Shown here: piece by piece, positions 47,165 to 57,600 of the stretch
Layout: each line of letters begins with the position of its first letter
How positions within the stretch are numbered: the first letter of the stretch is position 1
Assembly (NCBI RefSeq): GCF_000247695.1
Contig: NW_004624734.1
Coordinates: 35,139,247-35,203,246 of the forward strand
Direction: 5' to 3'
Length of the DNA: 64,000 nucleotides
Source: Heterocephalus glaber
Lineage: Eukaryota > Chordata > Mammalia > Rodentia > Bathyergidae
The notes under the pieces: generated by a model
What the model was told of the DNA's origin: nothing
The model's database searches: none
Seen by the model: only the letters and a program-made list of their open reading frames with translations
Translations under genes and position numbers: made by a program

Positions 47165-47360
47165 TATTTGGGAAGCAATGTGGTGTAGCAGAAAGAAAAT
47201 TAGACTTGAGTCATGGAACCTGAATTGCAGTCAGGTCTCTTGCACTAGATGCTGTGACCTTGGATGAGGTACTTAACCTGTCTGGGCAGAAGCATCCTCA
47301 TATGTAACAGGCCAGTGTTAAAATGGATGAACTCTAAGGTTCTTTCAATTCTAAAACCCT
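47165..47360 (+). mobile_element. MIR-type SINE
   Basis: 'tgtggtgtagcagaaagaaa', 'acctgaattgcagtcaggtc', 'gctgtgaccttggatgaggt', 'acttaacctgtctgggca' and 'aactctaaggttctttcaat' follow a MIR3/MIRb-like order. Confidence 0.7.
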
Positions 47361-48189
47361 ACAATTTTATGAGATAGCCTGTGTAAGAGGCTGCTTGTGT
47401 GTGTGCTCCTGTGAGTGTGTGTCTTGCTTTAAATGTGAATTCTTTCAAATAAAAACAGGATACTGGCTTTACTGAGAGCACTTTCCTTTTCTGCCTTGGA
47501 GGAATAATGCAAATACTAGGGACTGGCCAAGTCATGAAAGGGGCCCTGTGGGACTCTGCAAGTACCAAGATTGGGTTACAAAAGCTAATGTGTATATGAG
47601 ATGCTTCCATCAACTTATGAAAGTCCAATAAAAGTGGTGGCTTTTTATTATTATTTAGATTTAAATCGTCCCCTACAGTGTTGAAATCCCAAAGGCAACC
47701 TCCTGAGTTTAAGGAGCTCAAAATGAAATGGAAACTGAACGTAGCAAAGGAAATAGGTGCATTTGACATCATCGTCCTACCTAAGAGGCAATCCTTGTTC
47801 TTTGTTTTTGTGTGTGTGTTTCTTTGAGCCCAGCAAACAGCACAAATGCTGAGTGTACATTTGAATTTTAAAGAGTTCTTAACCTACTGATGAATTCTAA
47901 CTTTTAGAATTTGTGAATTTTTTTTTTGTCTTAACACTGGCTCCTTTGGTCATTTTCACTAAATTAACACAAACCAATTCTCATCCCTAGCCTTGAAGAA
48001 ATTCTTTAACTTTCTTGTCCAGTTTTATTTAAGTGTCCTCAGATGTACTCCCTGCTTCTCATTTGTGTCTCTACCTCTCCGTTCTCAAACTTCTACCTCA
48101 AGAAAAGAATACAAATAGAGACAGACCTAGGGGAACAGGGTGTGCACCAGGAGCCACCGTGGGGTGGAAGGGTCCAATTTCATGGGTAT
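47361..48189. other. Unique sequence
   Basis: No gene recognised. The 137-codon minus frame 47359-47772 has no known domain. Confidence 0.4.
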
Positions 48190-48560
48190 GGGGTCAGGAT
48201 TTGAGAAAAGTGGAGGAGCTATTGGAGTGTTTTGAGCAGAGGGCTGAAGTGGCATGATCTGATTCATATTTGAATGGGCTCACTTGGGCAAATGTGTTGA
48301 GATTATCCTGAAAGGAACAAAGTGGAGAACACAGAACCCATTAGGAAGCCGTTGTCGTGGTCATTTAAAGGTTGGGGGACATGACCAGGGCAGGAGCAGT
48401 GGAAGTGGTGAGAAGTGCCGTGATCCTAAGGAGAGCAGGAAAGAAGCGTGGGTGTGCAAGAGGAGGGCTGGGGATGACCACGCAGAGTGGCCATCTGCTA
48501 GATGGGGATGGCCACAAGCAGGAATGGGGGTCAGGGGTTTCCCGTTGGCTATGCTGCCTG
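48190..48560 (-). mobile_element. L2 LINE fragment
   Basis: 'gtgttttgagcagagggctg', 'aagtggcatgatctgattca', 'gggctcacttgggcaaatgt' and 'cattaggaagccgttgtcgt' are the reverse of the L2 3'-half text. The match is spread over about 370 bp with divergence. Confidence 0.6.
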
Positions 48561-48884
48561 AGAAACCCTGTGCCCTTTAGTGAGGTCAAGTACACCAAGC
48601 CCTAAGAGAGAAGTTGGAGGGTCCTCAACAAACAGAAGGCAATGAAAGCTGTGAGACTGGAGAAGACCACCAAGGTCACCAGGGGAGTGCCTAGAAATGA
48701 AGAGAAATAACAACAGAGCTCAGGACACTTGAGTCTTAAAATGTTCAGACTCTGCTGAGCCCAGACTTCAGTTAGGTGGGGGTGTAAGAAATGACTTAAG
48801 GACTCAAACTTGCAGGAGGTGACTGGTGTAGGGAAGGGGAAGGCTGGTGCAGCCACTGTCGACACTTTGTCCTGTTCCCAGGGG
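48561..48884. other. Unique sequence
   Basis: No recognised feature. Confidence 0.4.
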
Positions 48885-49132
48885 TCACCTTACCCACCGG
48901 CCCCTATTGCTTTGATCCTCTTTCATCTGCACAGTCAATACCTTGCCACTAAGGACATCTGAGTATGAAGTAAGTAAGTTTTGCCTCATCATGTGCTCCT
49001 AATGAGCAGAGGGGTCAACCAGTCATAGATTGGAACTTCCAAAACTGTGAGCCAAAAAACCACCTCCTTTCTCATTATAAGTCAACCACCTCGAGTATTT
49101 AGTTATAGTGACACAGAGCTGACTAACACAGA
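48885..49132 (+). mobile_element. MaLR LTR 3' portion
   Basis: The end 'ccaaaactgtgagccaaaaa', 'ctttctcattataagtcaac' and 'acacagagctgactaacaca' matches the 3' end of THE/MST/MT-type LTRs (...aactgtgagccaa... ...gactaacaca). The 5' part is not recognisable. Confidence 0.7.
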
Positions 49133-50091
49133 TGATGAGGCCCCTATTTACACACATGCTCCCAAGTTCCAATGGAAACAAGGGCTGCCTAGTTGAAGGG
49201 AGTGGATCACAAGGGCATGGCCTTGGGGACTGTGCCACATCCTTCTCCCATACCATAGCACTGTACACCTGACTGCCACTTGTTAGCAGTGTTACCCTAA
49301 GCAAGCCACTTGACTCAGTTTTGTTATCAGTTTTGTTGGAAAGGAGAGATAACAGCACCCGATGCATGTGGATTTGTGAGAGATGTTGAGGTGCTGAGCC
49401 CAAATGTCCTCAGGAAGTCCTCCTTGGAAAAGGGGGAGGTCGTTCTTCTTGCACCCTAAAGATCATTACATGTAACACACAATGGACCTCTAAATAGATT
49501 GTGTGCGTTTTTCTCATTGCCTGGTTAGGGAGTGGGGTCTAAAAGCCCAAGTCAGTGAGACTCTAAACTAGCAGCTCTTTTGCCAGAGCTCCAGGGCCTT
49601 AGCAAGAGCAGATGGCTGTCAGCTTGACACATCCCAAGAGTCACTCCACAGTCACATAACACACATTCAAGGCACTTGGAGGAAGACGGCACTCTCTACG
49701 ATGGTAAAGTGGTGTCACTGCTAAAGTTCTTTCCATCTCAGTGAAACAAAGCGCCAGCTCCAACCTACCTGTGATGAGGGAGACAAATCATTACCCCGAG
49801 CCTTTGTGATTTTAGAAAATAGTTTGACTGCTGCTCCCTAAAACCTTTTTGCCAGGACTACAACCAAACAGTAAGGTTGATAGGTGGGGGGTTTTATTAG
49901 TCTTTTTTAAATTTGTCCTTCAATTGTAATTTCATAATTCTCCTTATTTACTTCCTTGAACCTTTTAGGTAGAGCAGTCAAATTGCATCCTCTTTTCTCC
50001 CAGTGGAATCAAATGGGCCTTGGATGTATTCAAATCATAACAGATTTTTCTCTTCTTTCACCAAGTCAGCTGAGCAGATGGGAAAGGAGCC

Positions 50092-50097
<6 letters not shown>
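49133..50097. other. Unique sequence
   Basis: No gene recognised. The 126-codon minus frame 49023-49403 overlaps the LTR end and is not supported. Confidence 0.4.
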
Positions 50098-50133
<36 letters not shown>

Positions 50134-50340
50134 ATGCACGTGTGTGTGTAGTACATGTGGCATGTGGGTATGTGCATGTGGTATGATGTGTGTGCATCTG
50201 TGTATATGTAATATGTGTGGGTGTGGGGTCTCTGTATGTGTGTGCAGTGTAGATAGGTGTGGTGTGTGTAAGTCTGTGTTTGTGTAATGTAGTGGTGTGT
50301 GCGCCCGCATTTGTGTGTATGTGTGTGTGTGTGCACGCGC
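50098..50340. repeat. (TG)n and TG-rich low-complexity tract
   Basis: 50098-50150 is 53 bases of unbroken purine-pyrimidine alternation, mostly (TG)n with tgcatgcacg inside. Imperfect TG-rich sequence continues to about 50340. It creates long spurious frames in several phases on both strands. Confidence 0.92.
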
Positions 50341-50439
50341 ACTGGGCAGGGCAGTGAACTGGGAAGAGCAAGCTCTAGAGTGAGGCCCTGCCCCAGCTTT
50401 GGTGAGAGTTGCCGGCTCTGAGTGATTTCCATACACCAT

Positions 50440-50605
50440 CTCTAAATCGCATTCTACCCCCGTAATGGTTGTTTACAAATGAGGAAATTGATTCTTAGAG
50501 AGGTTAAGCTTGGGAAACTCTCCCAGGTCACACAGCCCATACATGGGGCAAAACTGAGATTCAAACCGGTCTGGGTAATTCCGCAATCCTGCACTCTTTG
50601 ATTCC
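50440..50605 (-). mobile_element. MIR-type SINE fossil
   Basis: 'tttacaaatgaggaaattga', 'gagaggttaagcttgggaaa', 'ccaggtcacacagcccatac' and 'gagattcaaaccggtctggg' are the reverse of the MIR core. Confidence 0.75.
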
Positions 50606-51038
50606 ATCGGGGACTACATTCATGCCCACTTCTGAGGTTTCACTTTCCTCAGTGTCAGCGACCTGTGGTCAACTGCAGACTGAAAAACTTAAAAGGAAAA
50701 AACAATTTAGGAGTTTTCCATTGCACACCGGCTTGGATCGCGTGATGAAGTCTCAGCCGTCCCTCCGTCCTACCCGGTGGGAATCATTGCTCTGTGCAGC
50801 GCCCCCAAGAGCATCCACTGCCCTCCCATCACACACACTTTTGCTCGGTTATCACTTAGCTGTGACGGTGCCCTAGTGCTGATTTCACTTAACAAAGGCT
50901 CCAGATCATGAGCATAGTGATGCTGACAATATGGAGGTGCCAAAGAGAAACCATCAATCCTTCCTCAGATGCAAATGTGAAAGTTAAAATTTTATTATGG
51001 TCTATTGCTGTAACTTTCTATATTACTATTAGTTATTG
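50606..51038. other. Unique sequence
   Basis: No gene recognised in the 92-codon plus frame 50598-50876. Confidence 0.4.
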
Positions 51039-51499
51039 TGTAAGACTGAGGGCCTTACCAAACGCTCCAAGGAGCTGACTGTAGCGAAGAACACCCGGGG
51101 AGGAACACACCCGACAAGTTGGAAAGTAAAACAGACCTTTATTAGTCTGGCCAGACGGCACTCCCAAAGCAAAGTAGCTTAGAGAGGCAACTGGCTCAGA
51201 GTCCGAGGCTGTTTTTATAGGGGGTTGTAGGGGAAGTTGGCAAGCAGAAATACAAAAGCGGAGGAGAGAGATAAAACAGACCTTTTACAGATTGTCCTTA
51301 AGATAACATATTCAGATATGGAGTTGGGCAAGCATGACAGAACACTACGCACACAACAGACCTTCCTGGCACAACAACAAGCACATCCCTGGAACTCAGT
51401 GTCTACCTGGTGATCCGTAACAGAAGCAGACAAGTTGCGGCCCTATTACAAAATGGAATAACTGTTGCTCAGTCTCACAATTGCTGTTAATGTCTTACA
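51039..51499 (-). mobile_element. ERVK-like (ERV2) solo LTR
   Basis: A 461-bp LTR on the minus strand. The ends are TGTAAGAC...GTCTTACA, a perfect 8-bp terminal inversion. The minus strand carries TATAAAAACAGCC (plus 'ggctgtttttata' near 51208-51219). It then has AATAAA (plus 'tttatt' 51138-51143) about 75 bp downstream, and a U5 with 'ttgtcgggtgtgttcctccc'. The GC-rich R/U5 and IAP/ERVK-like layout suggest a betaretrovirus-like LTR. Flanking bases do not show a clear TSD, and no internal genes are present. Confidence 0.82.
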
Positions 51500-52518
51500 G
51501 TACCTAATTTGTAAGTTAAACATTATCATACGCATGTTTATGTAGAAAAAGACACACACATTGGTGCTCTCCGTGTTTCAGGCAGCTGTTAAAGGTCTTA
51601 GGCTAAACTTATCCCTGAGAGACAAGGGAAGATCACTCTACGTGGTGTTACAGCTTAGGGAAAACTAAAGCATCAACAAATTCAGTCACACGCCTTTGCC
51701 TTTCATGGTACCTTTTCCCCTGAGTTCTCTCTGGCCATTAAATTTGTTCCAGTTTCATGATTTATCTGTGTGAGTGGATTTAAGAGGAAGGAACCAGAGC
51801 AGAGTCTTACAATTCTGCTTATTCTGGGACTCAGTAAATTACCTTAATTCTTTCTCTACTTTGGACTTTGGGGGTTAGTGAGAGATGACCAAGAGAAAGA
51901 GAAAAGACACAACTCAAAACAACCATCTTCAGGGAATTGGTTAAAGGAGGAACTGGGCACAAAGCCATTAGGCTTGATTTTGATTTATTTGTAAATCAGT
52001 GATCATGAAGCCCTAGCCCAAAAGAACATAGAATGGAGAATTTATGGGAAAGGATTCAAGGGCAAGAGATTTGAGCTGAGGCGAATGATTAGGATGGGAT
52101 TGTCACCCAGTGACAGATACCTACCAGGTGTTCACAGAGGTGACTTGGTCACTAGCCTCTCACAAGTGCAAAGCTTAGGAGAACCTGGCTCCATAACTTG
52201 CTCCCAATGAGGATGGAGACTCAGTGTACCTGAGGGCTGTGAGGGAAAAGCAGTGTGTAAAGGGCTGCATCTTGCAGCCAAGCAGCTCCCCAACTCTATT
52301 CCTGTCCAGCTCTGCTGTGGGCCTGTCATTTGGCCAGAGAGACCCTGGAACTCTCTTGGCTGTGGGACGAAGGCCAAGCTCAGAGAGCAGGCATTGCAGC
52401 ACACTGGAAAGACTTAAAATGTTTAGGGAATTCAGGAAAGGCAGGCACTAGGTGCAGCTAGATTCTAGGATGTCTGAGTCTATGACTACTGGAGGAAATA
52501 ACACACACAAGAGAGTGG
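51500..52518. other. Unique sequence
   Basis: No gene recognised. Two overlapping minus frames at 52132-52404 and a plus frame at 52224-52451 contradict each other. Confidence 0.4.
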
Positions 52519-52537
52519 TGAAAAGTGGTTTGTTTGG

Positions 52538-52619
52538 TTTTTTTCGGTACCGGGAATCAAACTCGGGTCCTTGTGCTTGCGCAGCAGGTGGCAAAACCAC
52601 TGAGCTAAATCTCCGGCCC
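52538..52619 (-). mobile_element. ID-like SINE, first of a pair
   Basis: The T-run, then 'cggtaccgggaatcaaactc', 'gcttgcgcagcaggtggcaa', 'ctgagctaaatctccggccc'. Same subfamily as 2571-2659. It is separated from the second copy by a short (AT)n run. Confidence 0.9.
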
Positions 52620-52640
52620 AAGGTTCATATATATATATAT

Positions 52641-52725
52641 TTTTTTTATTTATTGGTACTGGGGATCAAACTCAGGTCCTTGCTCTTGCGCAGCAGGCGG
52701 CGAAACCACTGAGCTAAACCTCCGG
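52641..52725 (-). mobile_element. ID-like SINE, second of a pair
   Basis: The T-run, then 'tggtactggggatcaaactc', 'cttgcgcagcaggcggcgaa', 'ctgagctaaacctccggc'. Tgaaaagt occurs outside the pair on both sides (52519-52526 and 52728-52735), so the pair shares one apparent duplication. Confidence 0.9.
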
Positions 52726-52794
52726 CATGAAAAGTATTTGCAGAAGTGCCAGTAGGATTGTCTCCTCCCACAAAATCCTTGCTGGGTTGATCAG

Positions 52795-52985
52795 GTTCAT
52801 TGTTTCATCCAACAAATATTCACTGAGTGCCTACTATGCTTGAGCAGGGCTGGACATAACAGTGGTGTGCAAGAAGGGATCCTTGCTCTTTATGTAACTG
52901 ATATGCTAGGTGGAAGTGATAGGAAATGAATAAACAACTCCAGGTAGTGACAAGGGCTGTGAAGAAGGGAAAAAACTAAGCAGGT
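52795..52985 (-). mobile_element. Old L2-like repeat
   Basis: 'catccaacaaatattcactg', 'agtgcctactatgcttgagc' and 'tagtgacaagggctgtgaag' are the familiar reverse text of an old mammalian repeat (attcaacaaatatttattgagcacctactatg). Family uncertain. Confidence 0.55.
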
Positions 52986-52999
52986 GATGATGTGCAGCC

Positions 53000-53185
53000 A
53001 GTGGTGAGCAAAGCAGGCTGCATCTGAGGGCTCTGCAGTCAGCCAGTGTTGGGGTCAAACTCCACCACGTCTCCTTAGCCCACGCCTTTGTGGTCTGGGT
53101 GTCCTCATCTCTAGAACAGGGCCAGTAAAATCTGCTTTGCAGAGTGGTTGTGAGAGAGTTAAAGACAGGCATGAGACGTGCTCGC
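53000..53185 (+). mobile_element. MIR-type SINE fossil
   Basis: 'gtgtcctcatctctagaaca', 'gggccagtaaaatctgcttt' and 'gcagagtggttgtgagagag' follow the MIR core-to-tail order. Confidence 0.55.
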
Positions 53186-53879
53186 AGACAGAAAAGCCTC
53201 TCAAAGTCAGAGTGATAATGGGGTTCTCGGTCCCAAGGAGCAGTTACTTCAGGAGTTTAAGCAGCAAAGGCATTGACTAAAGGATGGCTCAGAGCATATA
53301 CCAGAGAGTTCGACTTGCATTCTGGAATAATGCACAGGTACACCTCTAGACTGCTCCAGGGGACACACAATCATGGCAGCTGCCGTGGCTTCAAGACAGC
53401 ACCACTGGGACAGCCACCACTGTGGTCTTCAGAGGCTGGATGTCCCTTTACCCCTTTTTCAGACTACAGGCCGCACAGCACCTCATTCTTCATGTGCCGA
53501 ATATGTTGTATATGGACTTGTCTGATTGACAGATTGTAAGCCCGCCCTAAATTCTGGTTCTTTGGGAGCCTAGGAAAGGAAATTTCTGGTTTGTACCTCA
53601 GCACATAGCATGGAAAATTCTTCAAGCCTTGGAGGAGTGCTATGTATCTTAAGCATCCAGGTAGAGAGCAAAGAATCCCATGGCTGGTCAATATAATCAA
53701 TGGCCAATACTCCACCTCCCTTCCCACTCCTATGAAAATAAATTAGAGTGCAGGGAGACCACTTTTGCAGGGTGAGGCACCTATTCTCCTGATTTTCTTT
53801 AAAAAGAGGGGAAAAGGATTGAGGAAAGCAGCGTTATACCATTTTACATCATCAATTCTGCAAATGTAAAAGTCCAACA
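53186..53879. other. Unique sequence
   Basis: No recognised gene. The plus frame 53273-53539 and minus frame 53464-53727 have no family resemblance. Confidence 0.4.
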
Positions 53880-54400
53880 ATACAGTGCAGTGATGAGCAT
53901 GCAGAAGAAAGAAAACTCTCCTTTTAAGGAGTGTGGATTGATACAGCCACTTTGGCCTGCAATTCAGAAGGAACCGATGAAACTGAAGATATTTCTGCTC
54001 TGTGACCCAGAAATCCCACTACTAGAGAAATCCTCAAATGTACGTACAGAGACATATATAAGAATGCTCATTGCAAAACTGTTTGTAATGCTGGAAAATT
54101 GCAAGTGACCAGGATGCACATCAACTGGAGAACGGGTGAAAGCATTGTGGCTTATCAAATGATAAAATACTATTCAGCAGTTATAAGTGAACTAGAACTA
54201 CATGTAGCAAGGTGGAGAAATATCTAAGACATAAAAATTGAGTCACAAACAAGTCACAGAAGGAAAAAAGATAAACGAATCATGACTTGATACCAATTAG
54301 ATGAAAGTTAAAAAGACAAAACCCCTCAATCACATGTTCACGAGTGCACTTCCATTACCAGACACACGTAGCTGCAACACGCTGTGTCTTCAGCTTTCCA
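53880..54400 (+). mobile_element. Ancient L1 3' region (left of LTR)
   Basis: 'tctgtgacccagaaatccca', 'gaatgctcattgcaaaactg', 'aactggagaacgggtgaaag' and 'atactattcagcagttataa' follow the end of L1 ORF2 and its 3'UTR in an old L1 subfamily. Many stops. It resumes after the LTR at about 54805. Confidence 0.7.
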
Positions 54401-54404
54401 TATC

Positions 54405-54797
54405 TGTCTTGGTTACTTTTCTCATGACTGAGACAAAATACCCAATATCCAAAGTTAAAGGAGGAAAGCTCTATATACCTTACAGTTTGTAGAGGTTTCA
54501 GTCCGTAATTGGTTGGCTCCAAGGAAGATCAGCATGGCAGACAGGCATCACAAAGGAGAAACAATCCATGGTGTGGCAGGGCAGGCAAAAGGCAACAAAC
54601 AGCAGAAGCAACAGCTGAAGCAATCTTTCTTTCTGTCCCTTACATTCCATCCAGGATACCCACCCTTTGGGTACTCATACCCAGGGTGGGGCACATTCAA
54701 TCCCAGCATCACACACTCTAAATCCAGCCATCTTCAAAAAGCCCCATCTATGGCCACAGGAGGCTTTAGGGGACATCTAAACACAAGCCATAATGCA
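54405..54797 (-). mobile_element. MaLR-type LTR, copy 2
   Basis: Same family and orientation as 20215-20594. Both start with tgtctt(a/g)gttactttt on the plus strand, share 'gtttcagtcc.taattgg.tgg' and 'gccacaggaggcttt'-like blocks, and end with 'aagccataa'. The two copies differ enough to be independent old insertions. It appears to sit inside an ancient L1. Confidence 0.82.
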
Positions 54798-54804
54798 CCA
54801 CAAC

Positions 54805-54930
54805 CAGGATGGTGTACCTCTCTGGGACAGTAAGGAAGGCTTCAATTATATATGAAAATGATCTCCATGTGCTTCTTTGTGTGATTAAAATGTTTCACAA
54901 GTTTTTAAAAACTAATAAAAAAGTGGAATT
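54805..54930 (+). mobile_element. Ancient L1 3' end (right of LTR)
   Basis: 'tgtgattaaaatgtttcaca' and 'actaataaaaaagtgga' resemble the last part of an old L1 3'UTR and may continue the element at 53880-54400. Confidence 0.4.
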
Positions 54931-55094
54931 TGGAACCACTCAACCCTGGGTTAAAACTGACTCTACTAACTAGGAAAAAAAAAATTTTTTTTTATTTCTT
55001 TGAGCCTCAATTTCTTCATCAGGAAATGAAGCTAATGCCTATTAGGCTGAATCAAAGAACTAGCTTCATTCCTGTTCAAAATTGTCACACAGTT

Positions 55095-55562
55095 CTGGAT
55101 AAAAAAAGATGTGGTTCTTTTATAAAATGGAGTACTACTCAGCCATAAAGAATGAGAAACTAGAGATATTTATAGCTAAATGGATTCACATTGAGGCCAT
55201 ACTCTTAAGTGAAATAAATGAGACACACATGTTTAAATACCAAATAGTTTCTCTGGTGTGAGAAAGTGAAAGTATAAATGAGGATCAAAATGTATAATAG
55301 ATAATGTGAAATAGGAAGAAAAGGTCCAAAGAGGAAGGGGAAGGGGAAGTGGAAGGTGTAGGGGAAAGGAAAGAAGTGAAAGGAAAAAATATGAGAAAAG
55401 GAAAAAACGGAAACAAAGTCTTTGTAAATAGGGAGGGATGGAGAGGTTGAAGGGAGGGCAGGGGAAAGGGGAAAAAATAGGAACCAAGATACATCATGAA
55501 AAGGTACAAGTTCCCAATGATGAATGGCATCATACTGTATACTGAAAATGTACTAAAATTGT
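55095..55562 (+). mobile_element. 5'-truncated young L1 3' end
   Basis: Begins in the last ORF2 codons and following sequence ('aatggagtactactcagcca', 'taaagaatgagaaac'). It passes the purine-rich 3'UTR tract at 55315-55480 and ends 'gtatactgaaaatgtac'. Its 3'UTR is the same subfamily as the minus-strand L1 at 11.4-12.9 kb: for example, 'aaagtctttgtaaataggga' is present in both. Confidence 0.9.
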
Positions 55563-56195
55563 CACGCAGCAGCAACTTCATAGGCTTCCCCTCTCTGCCC
55601 TCCCCAACTCTGAGGTGAGAGAGCAGAGAAGGGACACCTTTGTGGTCCTCAGTAAGCTGTCACCTCAAAGAAAGCAGAGGCATTTTGCTGGCAAGTTTGG
55701 GTGTACCCTGGCCTGAGAACAAAGGAGGAGCTGGATGGGCCCCTGAGATCCCCTCACCCCAGGAAGCCAGGAGGCTACCAATTAGCCCCCAGCTGCCAAC
55801 CCATTGAAGCAGCAGGATCTGGGATAGGTTCTTGCTGGTATTTGTTCTTGCAGCTCAGCATTTCCAGCATCGTTTAATATATATATGTATATTGGGGGCA
55901 GCCTGTCAGAGACAAACGAGGCTTCTCTGGCTCACATCTGCTGGAGGGGCCCACAGCACCCATCCTGTGCAGGGCAGCACCAGCCAGGGAGCAGGCTGTG
56001 AGGTCAAAGCCATCCACTGACCAACTGTAAAACAGAGCCTGAATAAGTTCTCCACTCACAGTAAGCAGACCAGAAGGGCCCCTTCTCCAAAATATTGAAC
56101 ACATGTCTTCATTATGCTCAAGACTGAGCAAATTGCCTACTGAAGCTTCCCAGTGGGTGCCAGAAATGGCAGTTTGCGGGTGTTGAACAGTTTTA
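55563..56195. other. Unique sequence
   Basis: No gene recognised. The 140-codon minus frame 55874-56296 begins in the adjacent CTTT microsatellite (Lys/Glu repeats) and is an artefact. Confidence 0.45.
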
Positions 56196-56204
56196 TTTTC
56201 TTTT

Positions 56205-56264
<60 letters not shown>

Positions 56265-56282
56265 TCCTTCTTTCTTTTTTTT
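56196..56282. repeat. (CTTT)n microsatellite
   Basis: About 80 bases of nearly pure CTTT. The minus strand is a GAAA polypurine run. It yields a spurious KERK-repeat frame. Confidence 0.97.
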
Positions 56283-57129
56283 GTGGATAGGATCAATGGA
56301 TGAGGCCAGAAAAGGGCTGAAGAGGATTAATGATTAAAGGCTAGAGGAAAAGACAATCTAGCCAATTTGCGCTGATTTTCTTCTGTCTGAAATAGGGAAA
56401 CCCATGGATTATTCAAGCTTAATTGATGTCTTTGTGGCAAAGGAATGAAAGGTGCTGAGTTCATATGCACACTCTCTGGGGTCCATTACCAAGCTGTCAC
56501 CCCTGTCAGCCAAGCCAGTGGGTTTCCCTGTGGCTCCCCTGTCTACCCTCTCACAGATCTGTACCAAGGAGTCTGTTGACTCTTGGGCATCTGGCTGCTC
56601 AGGGTCCTGAAGAGGATAAAGGGGAGATGGAAAAAAGCTGAAAAAACCTAGACAGAGAATGAGCACCTTTGGTCTTTACAAATTAACGATTTAATTTGTC
56701 CTACTCAAGTTGCAATTTTTCTAGCCTTAGCCCTGAAATAATATTTAAGAACTGATCTAAAATTACAGCAACTCTGGTACACAAACTTAAAATTCTTGGG
56801 CAAGTCCTTCACCTCTGGAGTCCGCTTCTTCATCCATATGACAGGGACAAACCTTCCTTGTGGCACTCTAGTGAAGATTATGAGTTATGGGAGAGGAATG
56901 GCACAGAGTGGATGGCCCATAAACATTAGCTCTCTCCCCTCGAGTTGATGGGAACCACTCCTTTTTATGACCCACAGCACTTTATGGGTTCAGGAGGAGG
57001 AAAAATGTGCAAGAATCGTATGCGCAGCATGCAATCGGTTTGGTTAACCACCTAATTCTTCCCACTTTTGACCCAATGAATATAAATGTAATACCCAAGG
57101 GAGAACCTAGTCTAACCTGCACAGGAATG
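56283..57129. other. Unique sequence
   Basis: No recognised gene. The region around 56820-56920 has a faint MIR-like texture. Confidence 0.4.
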
Positions 57130-57600
57130 AACTCCATGATTTTACACAAATGAGCTAGCCCTTTGCATCACATGTGAACCATCAGTGAGGAAAGTGTGAA
57201 GCCAGGCCCCAGCAAAGCCCTGCCACACTGTATTGTTCTGATGAGTGGATGCCTTTGAATTCCAGCTGTTGTTGTTAAAAGCCTGTTTAAAAGGGAGGGA
57301 TAAAAAAAACAAGAAGGGCAGAATGTCTGCACAGTGAGAAAGAGCCTTCCAGGCAGGGCTCAGCTGTGGGCCCTCTTCAGACAGGGCCTCACTAGCGAGG
57401 CTGTTGGGGATGCATTTGCATTCAAGCAGGGCTGCCACCCCTCCAGCGCCTCCCAAATTGCCCAGCTGGGTATTCATAGGGAATGCAAATGCAAAATGAA
57501 AGCTCCAGAAAAATCAATTGCCTTCTACAACGCACATGTATTTCTTTGTAATCAGAAGACAATAGATCTCATAAAAAAGAAATAAAGCCAGCCAAACTGA
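57130..57600. promoter_or_regulatory. Candidate regulatory element with inverted octamer pair
   Basis: Repeat-free sequence holding a perfect 13-bp inverted repeat: tgcatttgcattc at 57411-57423 and gaatgcaaatgca at 57481-57493. Each arm contains a canonical POU/octamer site (ATTTGCAT 57414-57421, ATGCAAAT 57483-57490), 69 bp apart. CAGCTG motifs also occur nearby (about 57264 and 57362). Enhancer function is inference. Confidence 0.35.

Noticed and set aside
50035..50439. His/Thr-rich frames of 94-134 codons on both strands
   Set aside because: Translation of the (TG)n/(CA)n tract in several phases.
55874..56296. 140-codon minus-strand frame starting with Lys/Glu repeats
   Set aside because: The start is the translation of the CTTT microsatellite; the rest has no resemblance to a protein family.
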